Assembly (NCBI GenBank): GCA_034231615.1
Contig: CM067319.1
Coordinates: forward strand, 5,783,501 to 5,847,500
Origin: Meghimatium bilineatum
Lineage: Eukaryota; Mollusca; Gastropoda; Stylommatophora; Philomycidae
Reading direction: 5' to 3'
DNA: 64,000 nucleotides
Positions 43,905 through 62,639 of this stretch are shown here, piece by piece. The notes under the pieces were generated by a model that saw only the letters and a list, made by a program, of their open reading frames with translations, searched no databases and was not told the DNA's origin. Each line of letters starts with the position of its first letter. Within the stretch, counting starts at the first letter, position 1. The translations under genes and the position numbers were made by a program.

Positions 43905-44620
43905 AAATGTTGGTAACTCTTCAATCCACCTTCTTCTTGGTCTTCCTCTGTATCTTTCTGTTTCCATTTTCATATTGTATGCTCTTGCCACTGGTCAATA
44001 TGGGTGCATTCTCATTGTGGCCGAACCATTTTAGTCTCTGTTGTTCAATATATTTGACCACAGATGTTGTTTCAACAGTTCTTGTATCCACTTCATTCCT
44101 CACATGATCTCTTCTTGTTCTGTTTGCTGTTTTTCTTAGACATCTCATTTCACAGGTAAGCTTTCTCTTTCGTTCTTTAGTTCAGTTCGTGTCCATCTCC
44201 GACATTGATAACACAATTTTGGTATGAAGATTGCGTTTATGATTTGACTTTTGGTTTCCAGCACGATAGATTTATGTTTCAAAATTGGTGTAAGTTCATA
44301 ATTTATGTAGTTGGCTTTTTAAATTCTTGTCTTGATCTCTCTGTTCATTCTTTGGTTGTCTGTAAAAATGTTCCCAAGATATTTAAATTCTTGCTATCTC
44401 TATGTATTCAATACATAATATAATACTTGTTCTATTACTGAGGTTGTCATTTTATACCCTGTATAGTTTTATATCTCCGACATTCTTCTGTCTTTCCCAA
44501 GCATTGCATCTCACATGTTGTTAGCTCTCTCTCTCTTGTGTGATCAGTGTCCATGTTTCGCGTAGGTAATAAAAGTGATGGTAGATAAATATTACATTAT
44601 ATAGGTCTTGTTAGGGATTG
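43905..44620 (-). pseudogene. LINE C-terminal half, degenerate
   Basis: Minus strand: QEFKYLGNIFTDNQRMNREI, then (further 3') MRCLRKTANRTRRDHVRN, YIEQQRLKWFGH and a lysine-rich end. Many frameshifts. Confidence 0.65.
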
Positions 44621-44655
44621 TGATTAGTGACTGAAATAATATTCAATGGACTCAC

Positions 44656-44694
44656 CTGCTTAATTATATCAAGCAAATTTCCACCCCAACCCAT
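44656..44694 (-). other. Possible short first coding exon
   Basis: ATG plus 12 codons (GWGGNLLDIIKQ) ending at CAG|GTGAGT, with an in-frame stop two codons upstream of the Ser-Leu preceding the Met. Could join in phase to 42957 (EEKIAILNE), but there is no homology support. Confidence 0.15.
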
Positions 44695-44802
44695 TAAAGA
44701 GTGTTAGCAAATAATGTTTTCCCCTTGTCAACAGCTGTCAAATGTTTTCAGACCTTCTATTTGTTGACGTAATATATGAACATTTCCCCTAATTTTTTCA
44801 AA

Positions 44803-44922
44803 TTTTGTCCGTTATTAGGCTAATATTGTGTACGTTATTACGTTAATATTTTGTCCGTTATTAGGCTAATATTGTGTACGTTATTACGTTAATATTTTGT
44901 CCGTTATTAGGCTAATATTTTA
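44803..44922 (+). repeat. 46-bp tandem repeat, 2.5 copies
   Basis: Unit TTTTGTCCGTTATTAGGCTA, then ATATTGTGTACGTTATTACG and TTAATA. Each unit is itself two related halves. Confidence 0.9.
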
Positions 44923-45544
44923 AAATGTTCTTAGTTAGTAAACATGCGCAATACACAACAAGCGACTTACTTGTGCCAAGGTCAGACTGGCTATCTCCAC
45001 TAAAAATAACCAACCCACTGTTACGTAATATCCAACTACGTTTGACTTCATTTTACAGATCAGAAAAAAAATATACTTTCAATTTTACACAATTTTTGAA
45101 TCTTTTAAGGTTTCAATATTTATGTCGTTTCAAAACTTTCAGCAGTAATAAACAATCATGAATTATTCGTATTTGGGGCAAAATGTATACAAAACACTGA
45201 TTATATTTTAGTAAATTGACCTTGTTCGTAGCCTTTACTGATAAGATATTCAACAGTGAACGGGTTCTTTAGTTAAAAGTACAATGAAAGGTAAAAGAAA
45301 TACGTTAGATGTTCGGTTCACAGGGAGGAAAAATAAATGGACCAGAAAACTGCAACACTTAATAAAAAGATGTCTACCAACATATTGCAAAAAACACAAG
45401 AAATTAAGTAGTAGACGACTCACCAAAGAAGGTGCTTCATTAAAACAGTGACATAGGAACCAAGCAATAATCCATAATAATAATAATAATAATACATAGT
45501 AATAATAAGACTAATAATGCGTCAACGACCAGGTTGCCACACCT
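44923..45544. other. Gene-free stretch
   Basis: No recognised repeat or exon. An AATAAT run lies at 45475-45500. Confidence 0.4.
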
Positions 45545-45640
45545 GAGACAGCACCAACGTCCAGGGTGCGAGACAGCAGCAACGTCCAGGGTGTGAGACA
45601 GCACCAACGTCCAGGGTGCGAGACAGCACCAAGCATAAAC
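45545..45640 (+). repeat. 25-bp tandem repeat, about 4 copies
   Basis: Unit CACCAACGTCCAGGGTGCGA followed by GACAG. Confidence 0.92.
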
Positions 45641-45689
45641 ATGCATGTCAATGTTTACACATTTATTAATTATCTTGTAAAGTAAAGTA

Positions 45690-45940
45690 ACCCATAGCAT
45701 TTATTAATGCCGTAGGGGTGTGAGATGTTAGCGATCTCACATTTCAGAGGCTCTGCAAATGAGAGCGGTAGCCATCTCCTCTCCCTCGCAGTCTTTACTT
45801 CCCGGATTAATGCAGTACCCATTAAGGCTGGGTAGACCTGGGAGCCGTTGCGATCTGAAAAACATTTCCGCCTCAACTGGGGAATGAACTCAGGGCCACA
45901 CATATGCGAAGCCACTGCGCTACGCGGCTCCCACGAATTA
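45690..45940 (-). mobile_element. tRNA-derived SINE, second type
   Basis: Minus strand: GGGAGCCGCGTAGCGCAGTG (near-perfect A-box TAGCGCAGTGG) and CTGAGTTCATTCCCC (B-box), then the body ACCCAGCCTTAATGGGTACT. The head differs from 41715-41935 but the body core is shared, so different tRNA heads have joined one body. Confidence 0.8.
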
Positions 45941-47045
45941 TCTTGACAAAACTAAAAAAAATATGTCCAGACCAGCAAGTAATATTGTTGTTGAAAAAAA
46001 CTACTGAATAATAAAACTGTCCAATCACGGTCAAGAATGAAGAATTCAACGTGATCTCTTAGAAGTCCGTATATAGTTGGGGTGATAAAACTGGAGTTAA
46101 AGGCAGAAATACTGTGACCTGTCATAAAAAAAAGACTAACAAGGTTTGGAGTTAATTGTTCCTTCTCACAAAAAAGTCACATTGATAAAAAAAATCATTA
46201 TTAAGTTGAATGTGTTAGGTCAACAGACGAAAAAATTGCAGATAATATGTCATTCTAGATATAAGGTATTTCGTTATCTGATCTATGTATCTTATTACAA
46301 GAAGTTGGAGAATGAATGAAGAAAGGAAAAATAAGAGAAGAATCTACTTGAAACAATTATTACAATAATATCTTTTAATTGTATTTAACTGAAGCTCATC
46401 CTATTAACTTTCCAGTGTTCAGTAAAGTCTGTGCACAATTTAATTAATATTTTGACAATATTTTGATCATTTATTCACCTAAACTTTGGCTATCTGGTAA
46501 CAGTGAGATGTGTCGTAAAATTGTATTTGTCAGAGGGCCATAGATGTAATTGTATGTGTCAGAGGGACGAAGTTACACTTTTTGCTAAGCAGTGGGAAAG
46601 GGGGGGGGGGTTGCCAACAGAAGTTCACTTTAAGGTGGGCCTTGGGGGGGGGGGGAGAATCACTAAAGTGCACACAACTTTATGTAAAAATGAGGGAGTG
46701 TTGTTTACTTTTTTGTTCTACAGCGCCAAATATCATGTTCTTTCGAAATCTATTTTATTAAGATGGTAGTTCACCCTCCCCCTTCAACCCGTGCCCCAGT
46801 ATACGCTGAGTTAATGTATGCACATGCTATATAATATATATTCTCTCCATTTATTAATAGAATATTTGTAACTCGTACGAGAAAGAGTTTGGTTAAGATG
46901 ACATCAGACATCGGTACAGTAATGTCATGTCATTTTCAGTTGTTTATGTGATTGACACCTGTCTGGTTCCCATGTGTGTCCATTCATATATTAAGATTAC
47001 GTGCTAATGAGGTAAATTTTGTTACACTTTTTCATGCCGATATGT
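45941..47045. other. Gene-free stretch
   Basis: No exon recognised. G-rich runs at 46598-46610 and 46644-46658. The open frame 46503-46769 crosses these runs and has no motif. Confidence 0.4.
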
Positions 47046-48035
47046 CATTGCAGTGTTTTACATATGTAGACATACGTATTTTACACATATATACGTAAGT
47101 GTTTTATACATGTAGACATATGTGTTTTACACATGTAGACACGTATTTTACACATCTAAACATAAGTGTTTTATACATATAGGCATAACAATGTTTTACG
47201 CATGTAGACATAACATATTTTACACATATAGACATAACAGTGTTTTACACATATAGACATAACAGTGTTTTACACATGTAGACATAACAGTGTTTTATAC
47301 ATATAGACATAACAATGTTTTACGCATGTAGACATAACATATTTGACACATATAAGACATATTTCACACATAGAGACATATCATATTTTACACATACTGA
47401 CATAGCCGTGTTTTATACATAAAGACATAACATTGTTTTTTAGATATAGACATACTATATTTTACACATATAGTCATAACAGTGTTTTACACATATAGAC
47501 ATAACATATTTTACACATATAGTCATAACAGTGTTTTACACATATAGACATAACATATTTTACACATATAGTCATAACAATGTTTTACACATATAGACAT
47601 AACATATTTTACACATATAGTCATAACAGTGTTTTACACATATAGACATAACATATTTTACACATATAGACATAACAATGTTTTACACATATAGACATAA
47701 CATATTTTACACATATAGTCATAACAGTGTTTTACACATATAGACATAACATATTTTACACATATAGTCATAACAATGTTTTACACATATAGACATAACA
47801 TATTTTACACATATAGTCATAACTGTTCTGCACTTGTATACATAACAATGTTTTACACATATAGACATAACATATTTTACACATATAGACATAACATATT
47901 TTACACATATAGACATAACAGTGTTTTACACATATAGACATAACATATTTTACACATATAGACATAACAGTGTTTTACACATATAGACATAACATATTTC
48001 ACACATATAGACATAACAGTGTTTTACACATATAG
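47046..48035 (+). repeat. 24-25-bp minisatellite, about 40 copies
   Basis: Unit TTTTACACATATAGACATAA followed by CAGTG or CATA. Two alternating end types (CAGTG, CATAT) give a dimeric period of about 49 bp over much of 47490-48030; the left end is diverged. Confidence 0.95.
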
Positions 48036-48039
48036 AAGC

Positions 48040-48300
48040 AAGAATATATGAAGAAAACCATCAGAAAACGCCACTGGACAATCGGCCACATACTTAGAAT
48101 GAAGGAAGACAGAATTCCATGACAAGTCTTCATATGGACGGACACCAGACAGGAAAAAAGAAAACAGGGAAGACCAAAAACAACGCTCAGAAGAACATTT
48201 ATGAATGAATTAAAACCAAAAGACATAAATGCACAAGACCTGCAATCCTTGGCAACTGACTGACAGGCATGGAGAACTATGACATCCGCCCTATGTGCCT
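48040..48300 (+). pseudogene. LINE C-terminus
   Basis: RKRHWTIGHILRMKEDRIP, then a stop, VFIWTDTRQEKRKQGRPK, TLRRTFMNELKPKDINAQDL and a closing QAWRTMTSALCA. Same family as 1-190. Confidence 0.75.
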
Positions 48301-48476
48301 AACTTGGCAACTGACCGACAGGCATGGAGAACTATGACATCCGCCCTATGTGCCTAACTTGGCAACTGACCGACAGGCATGGAGAACTATGACATCCGCC
48401 CTATGTACCTAACTTGGCAACTGACCGACAGGCATGGAGAACTATGACATCCGCCCTATGTGCCTAACTTGGCAAA
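48247..48476 (+). repeat. 55-bp tandem repeat, 4 copies, of LINE coding end
   Basis: Unit CTTGGCAACTGACCGACAGG then CATGGAGAACTATGACATCC and GCCCTATGTGCCTAA. It is exactly the terminal codons of the preceding LINE fragment (LGN-LTDRHGEL in one frame, QAWRTMTSALCA in another) multiplied in place. Confidence 0.95.
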
Positions 48477-48703
48477 GAAAAGCAAATCTCGTGTTAAGAA
48501 AGGCATCATTCCCCTTCATGCCATTGGGTACTGAACTCAATTCTCTCTTATGAGCCATGTTGGGCAACGGCGATAGCCGAGTTAGACTAGGTTTATATGT
48601 ATTAAGCTCATTCATTCACATCAATAAACCCGCCATTCTGTCTCCTACACAGAACACACACACACACACACAATAAACACAAAACACCACACGAAATACT
48701 TAC

Positions 48704-48721
48704 ATCATCTGTGTTTTCCAT
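48704..48721 (-). other. Possible six-codon first exon
   Basis: ATG then ENTDD and a perfect donor GAT|GTAAGT, with TAG immediately before the ATG. Fits a minimal 5' coding exon, but there is no partner exon. May be chance. Confidence 0.15.
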
Positions 48722-48814
48722 CTACTTTCTTCTTCGAAAACCCTAACACGCCAGATTCGGACGCATTTTACAATCTGGTATCATTTAGTTCCAAATGAAC
48801 AAGTCTACGTTCCG

Positions 48815-48935
48815 CCCGTGTGTTGCCGAAACTCGAAAAGATAGCAAAGAACAGCAACAGTGTTTATTCTTTACGCATGTCGTAGCAGGCGATTAAGACT
48901 GTTTTGGATTGGAGGTGGCTCTTCCAGTGTCATGT
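48815..48935 (+). repeat. R285 repeat copy, 5' half
   Basis: Plus orientation, GCCCGTGTGTTGCCG to GGTGGCTCTTCCAGTGTC; truncated at the 3' side, so the tail is missing. Confidence 0.75.
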
Positions 48936-50169
48936 TCAGAAGATTATCGATATCGTGGTCTCTTTCCTGGTACTTTTGCTCCATCATTAATATGTCTAAA
49001 CCATTTTTATATGTCAAAAGTATGTATGCATGTGTGTTTAAAATAGTTTTGATAAGCCAGCCTTCTTCGATATTCAGGTCTTTGGGGACGTCTGTGGATG
49101 ATGGTTTGTCTTTTTGTCGATGATATTCAAAGGACCTTCCTATAATATTTAGTTTCAGATGCGGATGTTTTCTTTACCACTGCCCACGTCTCACAACCAA
49201 ATGTAGCCACTGGTTAAATATAGCTTCACAATAGTTATAACTTGGTTGTAAAAATGCATAATGCAACCAAGTTATCACACTATTAAGAAGCTATATTTTT
49301 GGTCCTTTCCCATATAACGGTACTATCTTTTTACGGAAAGCGAAATGACATAAAGGAAACAAAGTAGACAAATATGTGTTCTACATTTTTTATAAAGAAA
49401 AATTTCACTTGACTATATTTAGCTAAAGACTTGGATGGGAATGGAGCCATTTATTTAGGAAGGTTGTTTGGGAAGGAAAAGACTGGTGTTAGGAGGATTG
49501 CTTCAGTGGGAAAAGAATGGGGTTATGCAGGTGGTCAGTATATCATCATTTCCTCCAGAATGACGTAGAAAGGGTTGACTTTGGTCTGCAGCATAGATCG
49601 CCATATAAGGTCGACCACGTAGCTTTTCAAGTGGTGCCATGCTGTTCCATGGTGCATTTCTTCCAGCACTTGACACTTCCCTACAATCGTTCAACTGTTT
49701 GAGCAAAGTTGTATACGTGGTTCTCTGTAAGGTATGTACAGCAGGGTCTCTCAATCTCGATCCTTTGGTATCTTCCAACAATCGCAGAATATACGGTGAA
49801 TCTGCCTACCCTCCTTCACAACATTGCGCGTCTATCGAATCTGTTTAATAAGGTGATATGATCTTCTTGCGCACATATCTTTGTATCCGAGAGCACTCCT
49901 AGCTACTGTAACATGCGTACTGCATCCTTATCGGAACAATGCAAATTCAGTACAATTGCGGCAGGCATTTGTAAATGGAACTGAACCGGCAGAGTGACAT
50001 CACAAATTGCAAGATATTTTGGAAACGCGCAGATTTTTTTTAAACCTGTGAAGGTATGCCCATTATCTGTGAAATAACCGTTTTGATTGTTATTAAAGAC
50101 GATAGTTTTAACTTTCAAAGAAGTCAAGAGTATATTTAACTGGTACGCTACACAATCTATAACTACCTG
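48936..50169. other. Gene-free stretch
   Basis: 48950-49250 has LINE-like antisense text (degenerate). A short inverted repeat joins CACAATAGTTATAACTTGGT (49218) and ACCAAGTTATCACACTATT (49266). No exon recognised. Confidence 0.4.
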
Positions 50170-50735
50170 TCTTCATTGTCTTCGAGACCATGCAGCCGTG
50201 GATCTTCATTGTCTTCGAGACCATGCAGCCGTGGGTCTTCATTGTCTTCGAGACCTTGCAGCCGTGAGTCTTCATTGTCTTCGAGACCTTGCAGCCGTGA
50301 GTCTTCATTGTCTTCGAGACCTTGCAGCCGTGAGTCTTCATTGTCTTCGAGACCATGCAGCCGTGGGTCTTCATTGTCTTCGAGACCATACAGCCGTAGG
50401 TCTTCATTGTCTTCGAGACCATGCAGCCGTGAGTCTTCATTGTCTTCGAGACCTTGCAGCCGTGGGTCTTCATTGTCTTCGAGACCATGCAGCCGTGGGT
50501 ATTCATTGTCTTCGAGACCATGCAGCCGTGGGTCTTCATTGTCTTCGAGACCATGCAGCCGTGGGTCTTCATTGTCTTCGAGACCTTGCAGCCGTGGGTC
50601 TTCATTGTCCTCGAGACCATGCAGCCGTGGGTCTTCATTGTCTTCGAGACCATGCAGCCGTGGGTCTTCATTGTCTTCGAGACCATGCAGCCGTGAGTCT
50701 TCATTGTCTTCGAGACCTTGCAGCCGTGGGTCTTC
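50170..50735 (+). repeat. 33-bp minisatellite, 17 copies
   Basis: Unit TTCATTGTCTTCGAGACCAT followed by GCAGCCGTGGGTC. Because 33 is divisible by three and the unit lacks stops, at least five of six frames stay open for 190-217 codons. These are not genes; codon three shows no constraint and both strands are equally open. Confidence 0.97.
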
Positions 50736-50819
50736 CATGATTGTGATGCGACCGTTTGATCTTATATTTCATGCCTTGTAGTGTTGCTTATTATCTGTCT
50801 ACATCCCTCTGTTTCATTA

Positions 50820-51375
50820 TCAGCAAGTGCCGTCTCCGCATCGAAGTTTGTCTACAACAAACATCTTCTGTCTTTTGCCTTAGTAATGCCCTATGCTATG
50901 CTGTAAGCACCACATCTCATAATGTTTCCCTCCCATTTGTATCTCTGACTACCTCTTGCGCATCCCCCCTCCACTTTTCCCTCAAGTACTGTCTTTAATA
51001 AGGTTTCGATGTCGTGTAATATGGTAAAAATACGTTATTTGTGTGATCTTTATTTCCTTTAGTAACTTTTTTATACGAAGAGTTATAAATTATTTGTTCG
51101 ATTTCTTATCTTTCCACGCAGTTCTCTTTATTATTCTATATATCCACATCACAAAGGTATTCATTTTGTCATTTAGTTGTTTGTTAATTGTTCACATTTC
51201 GGAACCATACATTAATGTAGAATAGATGTAACATTTTATAATTATCAGATTTTTTCGTTTGTGATTTGTTCAGATGTTTAGATGTCAATATTATCCTCAT
51301 GTCATTGAAACTACTTTTAGCAATTCCGATTTTTACTTTAAACCTCTTTTTCACATCTACCGTCATTTGTGATTA
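50820..51375 (-). pseudogene. RTE-like LINE C-terminus
   Basis: Minus strand: KKRFKVKIGIAKSSFNDMRI, then degenerate NVWFRNVNN and further C-terminal text to the end ATGTGGTGCTTACAGC. Same family as 53012-53515, more decayed. Confidence 0.75.
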
Positions 51376-51647
51376 TGTGTCCCATAAATTGGGCAATTCT
51401 CTCTACTTGTTGCAATATCTCTTCATGTATTTGAATGTATAGTATTTGTTCTTCTGTGATTTTGTTGATTACAGTTGGACTATGACACGAGACACCTTAT
51501 CAATTGACTACAAAAAGAAAGCACAGAGATCTCGAACAGCGACTGAATGATGACAATGGCTTCAAATATGCCTTTTTAAAACATTATATAGGCTATGAAC
51601 TTAAACTAAATTTTTTTTAAATGTATATCATTTTATGTTGAAATATG

Positions 51648-51961
51648 GGTACAATACAAGAATCAGTGGACATGTTTCTACGGAACAATTATGTAACATA
51701 ATTAAACGGAACGAAATTCTGATAAAGAAGCATATACCAACGCATCCAATATTCGTCACGTTGCGCGATGAGAGCCCTTGACCACTCGACATGCGCGCTG
51801 CACACTGAGTGGGAGGTGGATGGCCAGTTCATTGCGCGCAAATAGATAGATCGGTATTTTAAGTTACGACTTTTTAAGTTTCCGAGATAGTGCAATAGCA
51901 TGTGAAATTAAAAAGTTGGTATGTTGTCACGTGATTTGTCCACTGATTCTTGTATTGTACC
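51648..51961. mobile_element. hAT-like MITE with 25-bp perfect inverted ends
   Basis: Ends 51648-51672 and 51937-51961 are exact inverted copies (GGTACAATACAAGAATCAGT...). Flanked by GAAATATG and GAAACATG, an 8-bp target duplication with one mismatch. 314 bp and non-coding. Eight-base targets suggest hAT. Confidence 0.8.
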
Positions 51962-52238
51962 GAAACATGAATTCATTCAGTATTAAGTACAATTTGTATA
52001 ATGCTGAAGTAAAAAAGACAGTTCACTCAAGAGAATTAAACAAACATGTAAACTGTAAATTCATTTATTTAAAAACAAAACTAGAACCAATTAGTACATT
52101 TCATTATGATATTTGAAATGAGCACGTTAAAAATCGATAAGAAATAATGCATTTAATTTCTAATATAAATAACTTTTACAAATGTCTTGACATGTTATCA
52201 CGTTTTTTTCGTTTCGTATAATGCTATTCATTTTCGAC

Positions 52239-52454
52239 AATAATACTCACGTGGAAGACAGGTAATGAAGTCCTACTGAATGACGACTAAAACACTACAC
52301 ACTATCACTAACGGATGTAAATATGGTACATATAACAAAACAAAACACAGAGTTTTGTTATATGTACCATATTTACATCCGTTAGTGATAGTGTGTAGTG
52401 TTGTAGTCGTCATTCAGTAGGATTTCATTACCTGTCTTCCACGTGAGTATTATT
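52239..52454. repeat. 216-bp near-perfect palindrome
   Basis: Arms of 103 bp (52239-52341, 52352-52454) around a 10-base spacer, with two mismatches. TCATTTTCGAC occurs just left (52228-52238) and 41 bp to the right (52496-52506). Possibly a foldback transposon. Confidence 0.95.
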
Positions 52455-52863
52455 TTCCATTATGTTCTACTAGCAGTACCACCTTCTATTGATTATCATT
52501 TTCGACGCAGATGTTACTTCATGCCACAACGCCAGGTTGTCAAGCACCTTGATTCCTGGTCTTTCCCTAGCCCTCTTGTTCTTCAACATTCTATTGTCAC
52601 GATCTGTTCTATTTCTTCTTCTCAGGATTTATCAAAAACAAGTTTAGTCTTTTTTCAATTTCCGTTAATGGCTCTCCTTTCAAATACATGTCTTTCAAGA
52701 TATCTTCAATAAACACGTTTTAATCTGTCCATGTTCTTAACATTTTTCTATAAAACTACATCTCTTCTGCTTCTACAAAATTATTTACTATTCTGTTGAT
52801 TGTCCAAGAAATCACTTCCAACATCCGAAATTCTTCTTTCTCACTTCCATTGTCACATATATA

Positions 52864-52975
52864 TTACATAAGGAGCTCTTCATTTTATGAAATATATTTT
52901 ATTACATAAGGAGCTCTTCATTTTATGAAATATATTTTATTAAATAAGGAGCTCTTCATTTTATGAAATGATTTT
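52864..52975 (+). repeat. 38-bp tandem repeat, 3 copies
   Basis: Unit ACATAAGGAGCTCTTCATTT then TATGAAATATATTTTATT. Confidence 0.92.
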
Positions 52976-53011
52976 GTTCAGGATATTCTACAAGTGATTC
53001 CTGTATCATCA

Positions 53012-53515
53012 TCATAAAGTGCCGTCTCCGCAACGAAGGTTGTATCTCTGCCTACCTCTTGCTCGCCTCCCTTTGACTTTACCCTCAAGTAAGGTCTTCA
53101 AAAGGGTGTCATGTCTTTTAATGTGTCCAAAGTATTTTATTTGCCTGATCTTTATTTCTCTTAGTAGTTCTTTCTTCATATTAAGTGTCTTTAGCACCTC
53201 TTTATTTGTTTTCTTCTCTTTCCATGATGTTCTCCCTATTCTTCTATATACCCACATTTCAAAGGCATCAATTTTGTCTTCTAATTGTTTATTTAGTGTC
53301 CATGTTTCTGAGCCATACATTAATATGGAATAGATGTAGCATTTTATAATTCTCATTTTTAACTTGTTTGTAATTTGTTTAGATATTAATAATTTCCTCA
53401 TGTCATTGAAGGTACTTTTAGCCATTCCTATTCTCCTTTTAACTTCTGTTTCACATCTGCCATCATTTGTGACTATGTAAAACACCTTCAAATCTGATGT
53501 TATTAAAGTAACCAA
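53012..53515 (-). pseudogene. RTE-like LINE C-terminus, best copy
   Basis: 167-codon open frame: [76 protein letters not shown] and [14 protein letters not shown]. This is the thumb/C-terminal region after the RT. At least six related fragments lie in this window (11691, 12945, 39455, 41955, 50820, 63255), none with RT or endonuclease. Confidence 0.85.
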
Positions 53516-53684
53516 ACACTTGAATATGTTGGTAGTTTCAGTAAACTATCCCAATATTGTTTACACATCTCTTGATCTCTCATACCTAAGTTCTTCGAAA
53601 AAAATCTAGCCTCAACAAATCAAAATACATTTTCTGAAGTCGCCCGTGATCGTTGCTAAAAGTATTCATTTTATCATTTGTTAA

Positions 53685-54250
53685 CATACACAATTTATAG
53701 GCTGTAGAAATGTTAACATACACAATTTGCGGGTTGTAGAAATATTAACATGCACAATTTGCGGGTTGTAGAAATGTTAATATATACAATTTGCGGGTTG
53801 TAGAAATGTTAACATACAGAATTTATGGACTGTAGAAATGTTAACAAACACAATTTATGGGATGTAGAAATGTTAACAAACACAATTTATAGACTGTAGA
53901 AATGTTAACAAACCCAATGTATGGGCTGTAGAAATGTTACAAATACAATTTATAGGCTGTAGAAATGTTAACAAACACGATTTATGGACTGTAGAAATGT
54001 TAGCAAACACAATTTATAGGTTGTAGAAATGTTAACAAATACAACTTATGGGCTGTAGAAATGTTAACAAACACGATTTACGGACTGTAGAAATGATAAC
54101 AAACACGATTTACGAACTGTAGAAATGTTAACATACACAATTTACGGACTGTAGAAATGTTAACATACACAATTTACGGGCTGTAGAAATGTTAACACAC
54201 ACAATTTACGGGCTGTAGAAATTTTAACATGCACATTTTATGGACTGCAG
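53685..54250 (+). repeat. 32-bp minisatellite, about 17 copies
   Basis: Unit AGAAATGTTAACATACACAA followed by TTTACGGGCTGT. It ends about 350 bp downstream of the rapsyn stop codon. Confidence 0.95.
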
Positions 54251-54596
54251 AAATTACGTCATCAATATTTTTTGCCCTTCACCCCCGCCGGTAAAAAACT
54301 TTCGCTGAAAAAGTACTTTCTTTGTTTCACAGTTTTAGAAACAATTATTACATTCAAACAATTTAATTGGTGTATAAAAACATTACTATTGACACCAACT
54401 TCTCCCAGTTTTATAAAAATATGTCAAACATTACACCCACTGCTGATGTAAGTTATGGACAACCACTTAACTGATTGTTTGTGATAAAAATGCTGCAATG
54501 TTGTTATATTTATGTTAACATTTCTTTTCGCTGCCTCTTTAGTTTCAGAAAATATGTCCTTGAAAAATGAGAAAAAGTAAGGTTGTGTTGGATGTA

Positions 54597-62159
<7,563 letters not shown>

Positions 62160-62590
62160 CTAAATAGTTAACATGATTTGTAAATAAACATGTCATTACA
62201 TCATCATCATTTGCTAGCATCATCATCGCCATCATTATTGTTATAGTAGACCATAATCAGCGTGCAATATTGGTACCTTTGTTCAGTTTTGATCAAATAT
62301 GACACAATAGGGCAGTAGTAATTTCATTTCATGTTGAACGCCTCGTTGCAGGTCACTCTTGGTCTTGTGTATTGCATACACCTAATATTAAGCTTTCTCT
62401 GTTGATTGTTCTGCGTTGAGTTTCTTATGAGCATTAAACTTTTCTGTTTTCCCTCGTGTATTCGATATAAAGGTCTGAATATATCATCATTTTATATTTC
62501 TATATTATACTTCTATATTATATTTCTATATTATATTTCTATATTATGTTTCTATATTTTATGTTAATATTACATTTCTATAATTTAATA
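62160..62590. other. Rapsyn intron, AT-rich
   Basis: Degenerate tandem TTTCTATATTATA units at 62495-62580. No upstream rapsyn exon recognised between here and 64000. Confidence 0.45.
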
Positions 62591-62639
62591 TTTGACAAAC
62601 AAAGGGTGCTGCTGATGACCAACCAGATGTAACAATAAC

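Noticed and set aside
45419-45450. MKHLL plus GTGAGT as first exon of the prokineticin-like gene
   Set aside because: Joining it to 40996 shifts the frame into an immediate stop, and the leader is too short.
47719-47965. Cys-containing minus-strand frames (SICVKYVM repeats)
   Set aside because: Translation of the 24-25-bp minisatellite.
50170-50735. CRISPR array or leucine-rich protein gene
   Set aside because: No spacers; 33-bp direct tandem repeats open in many frames.
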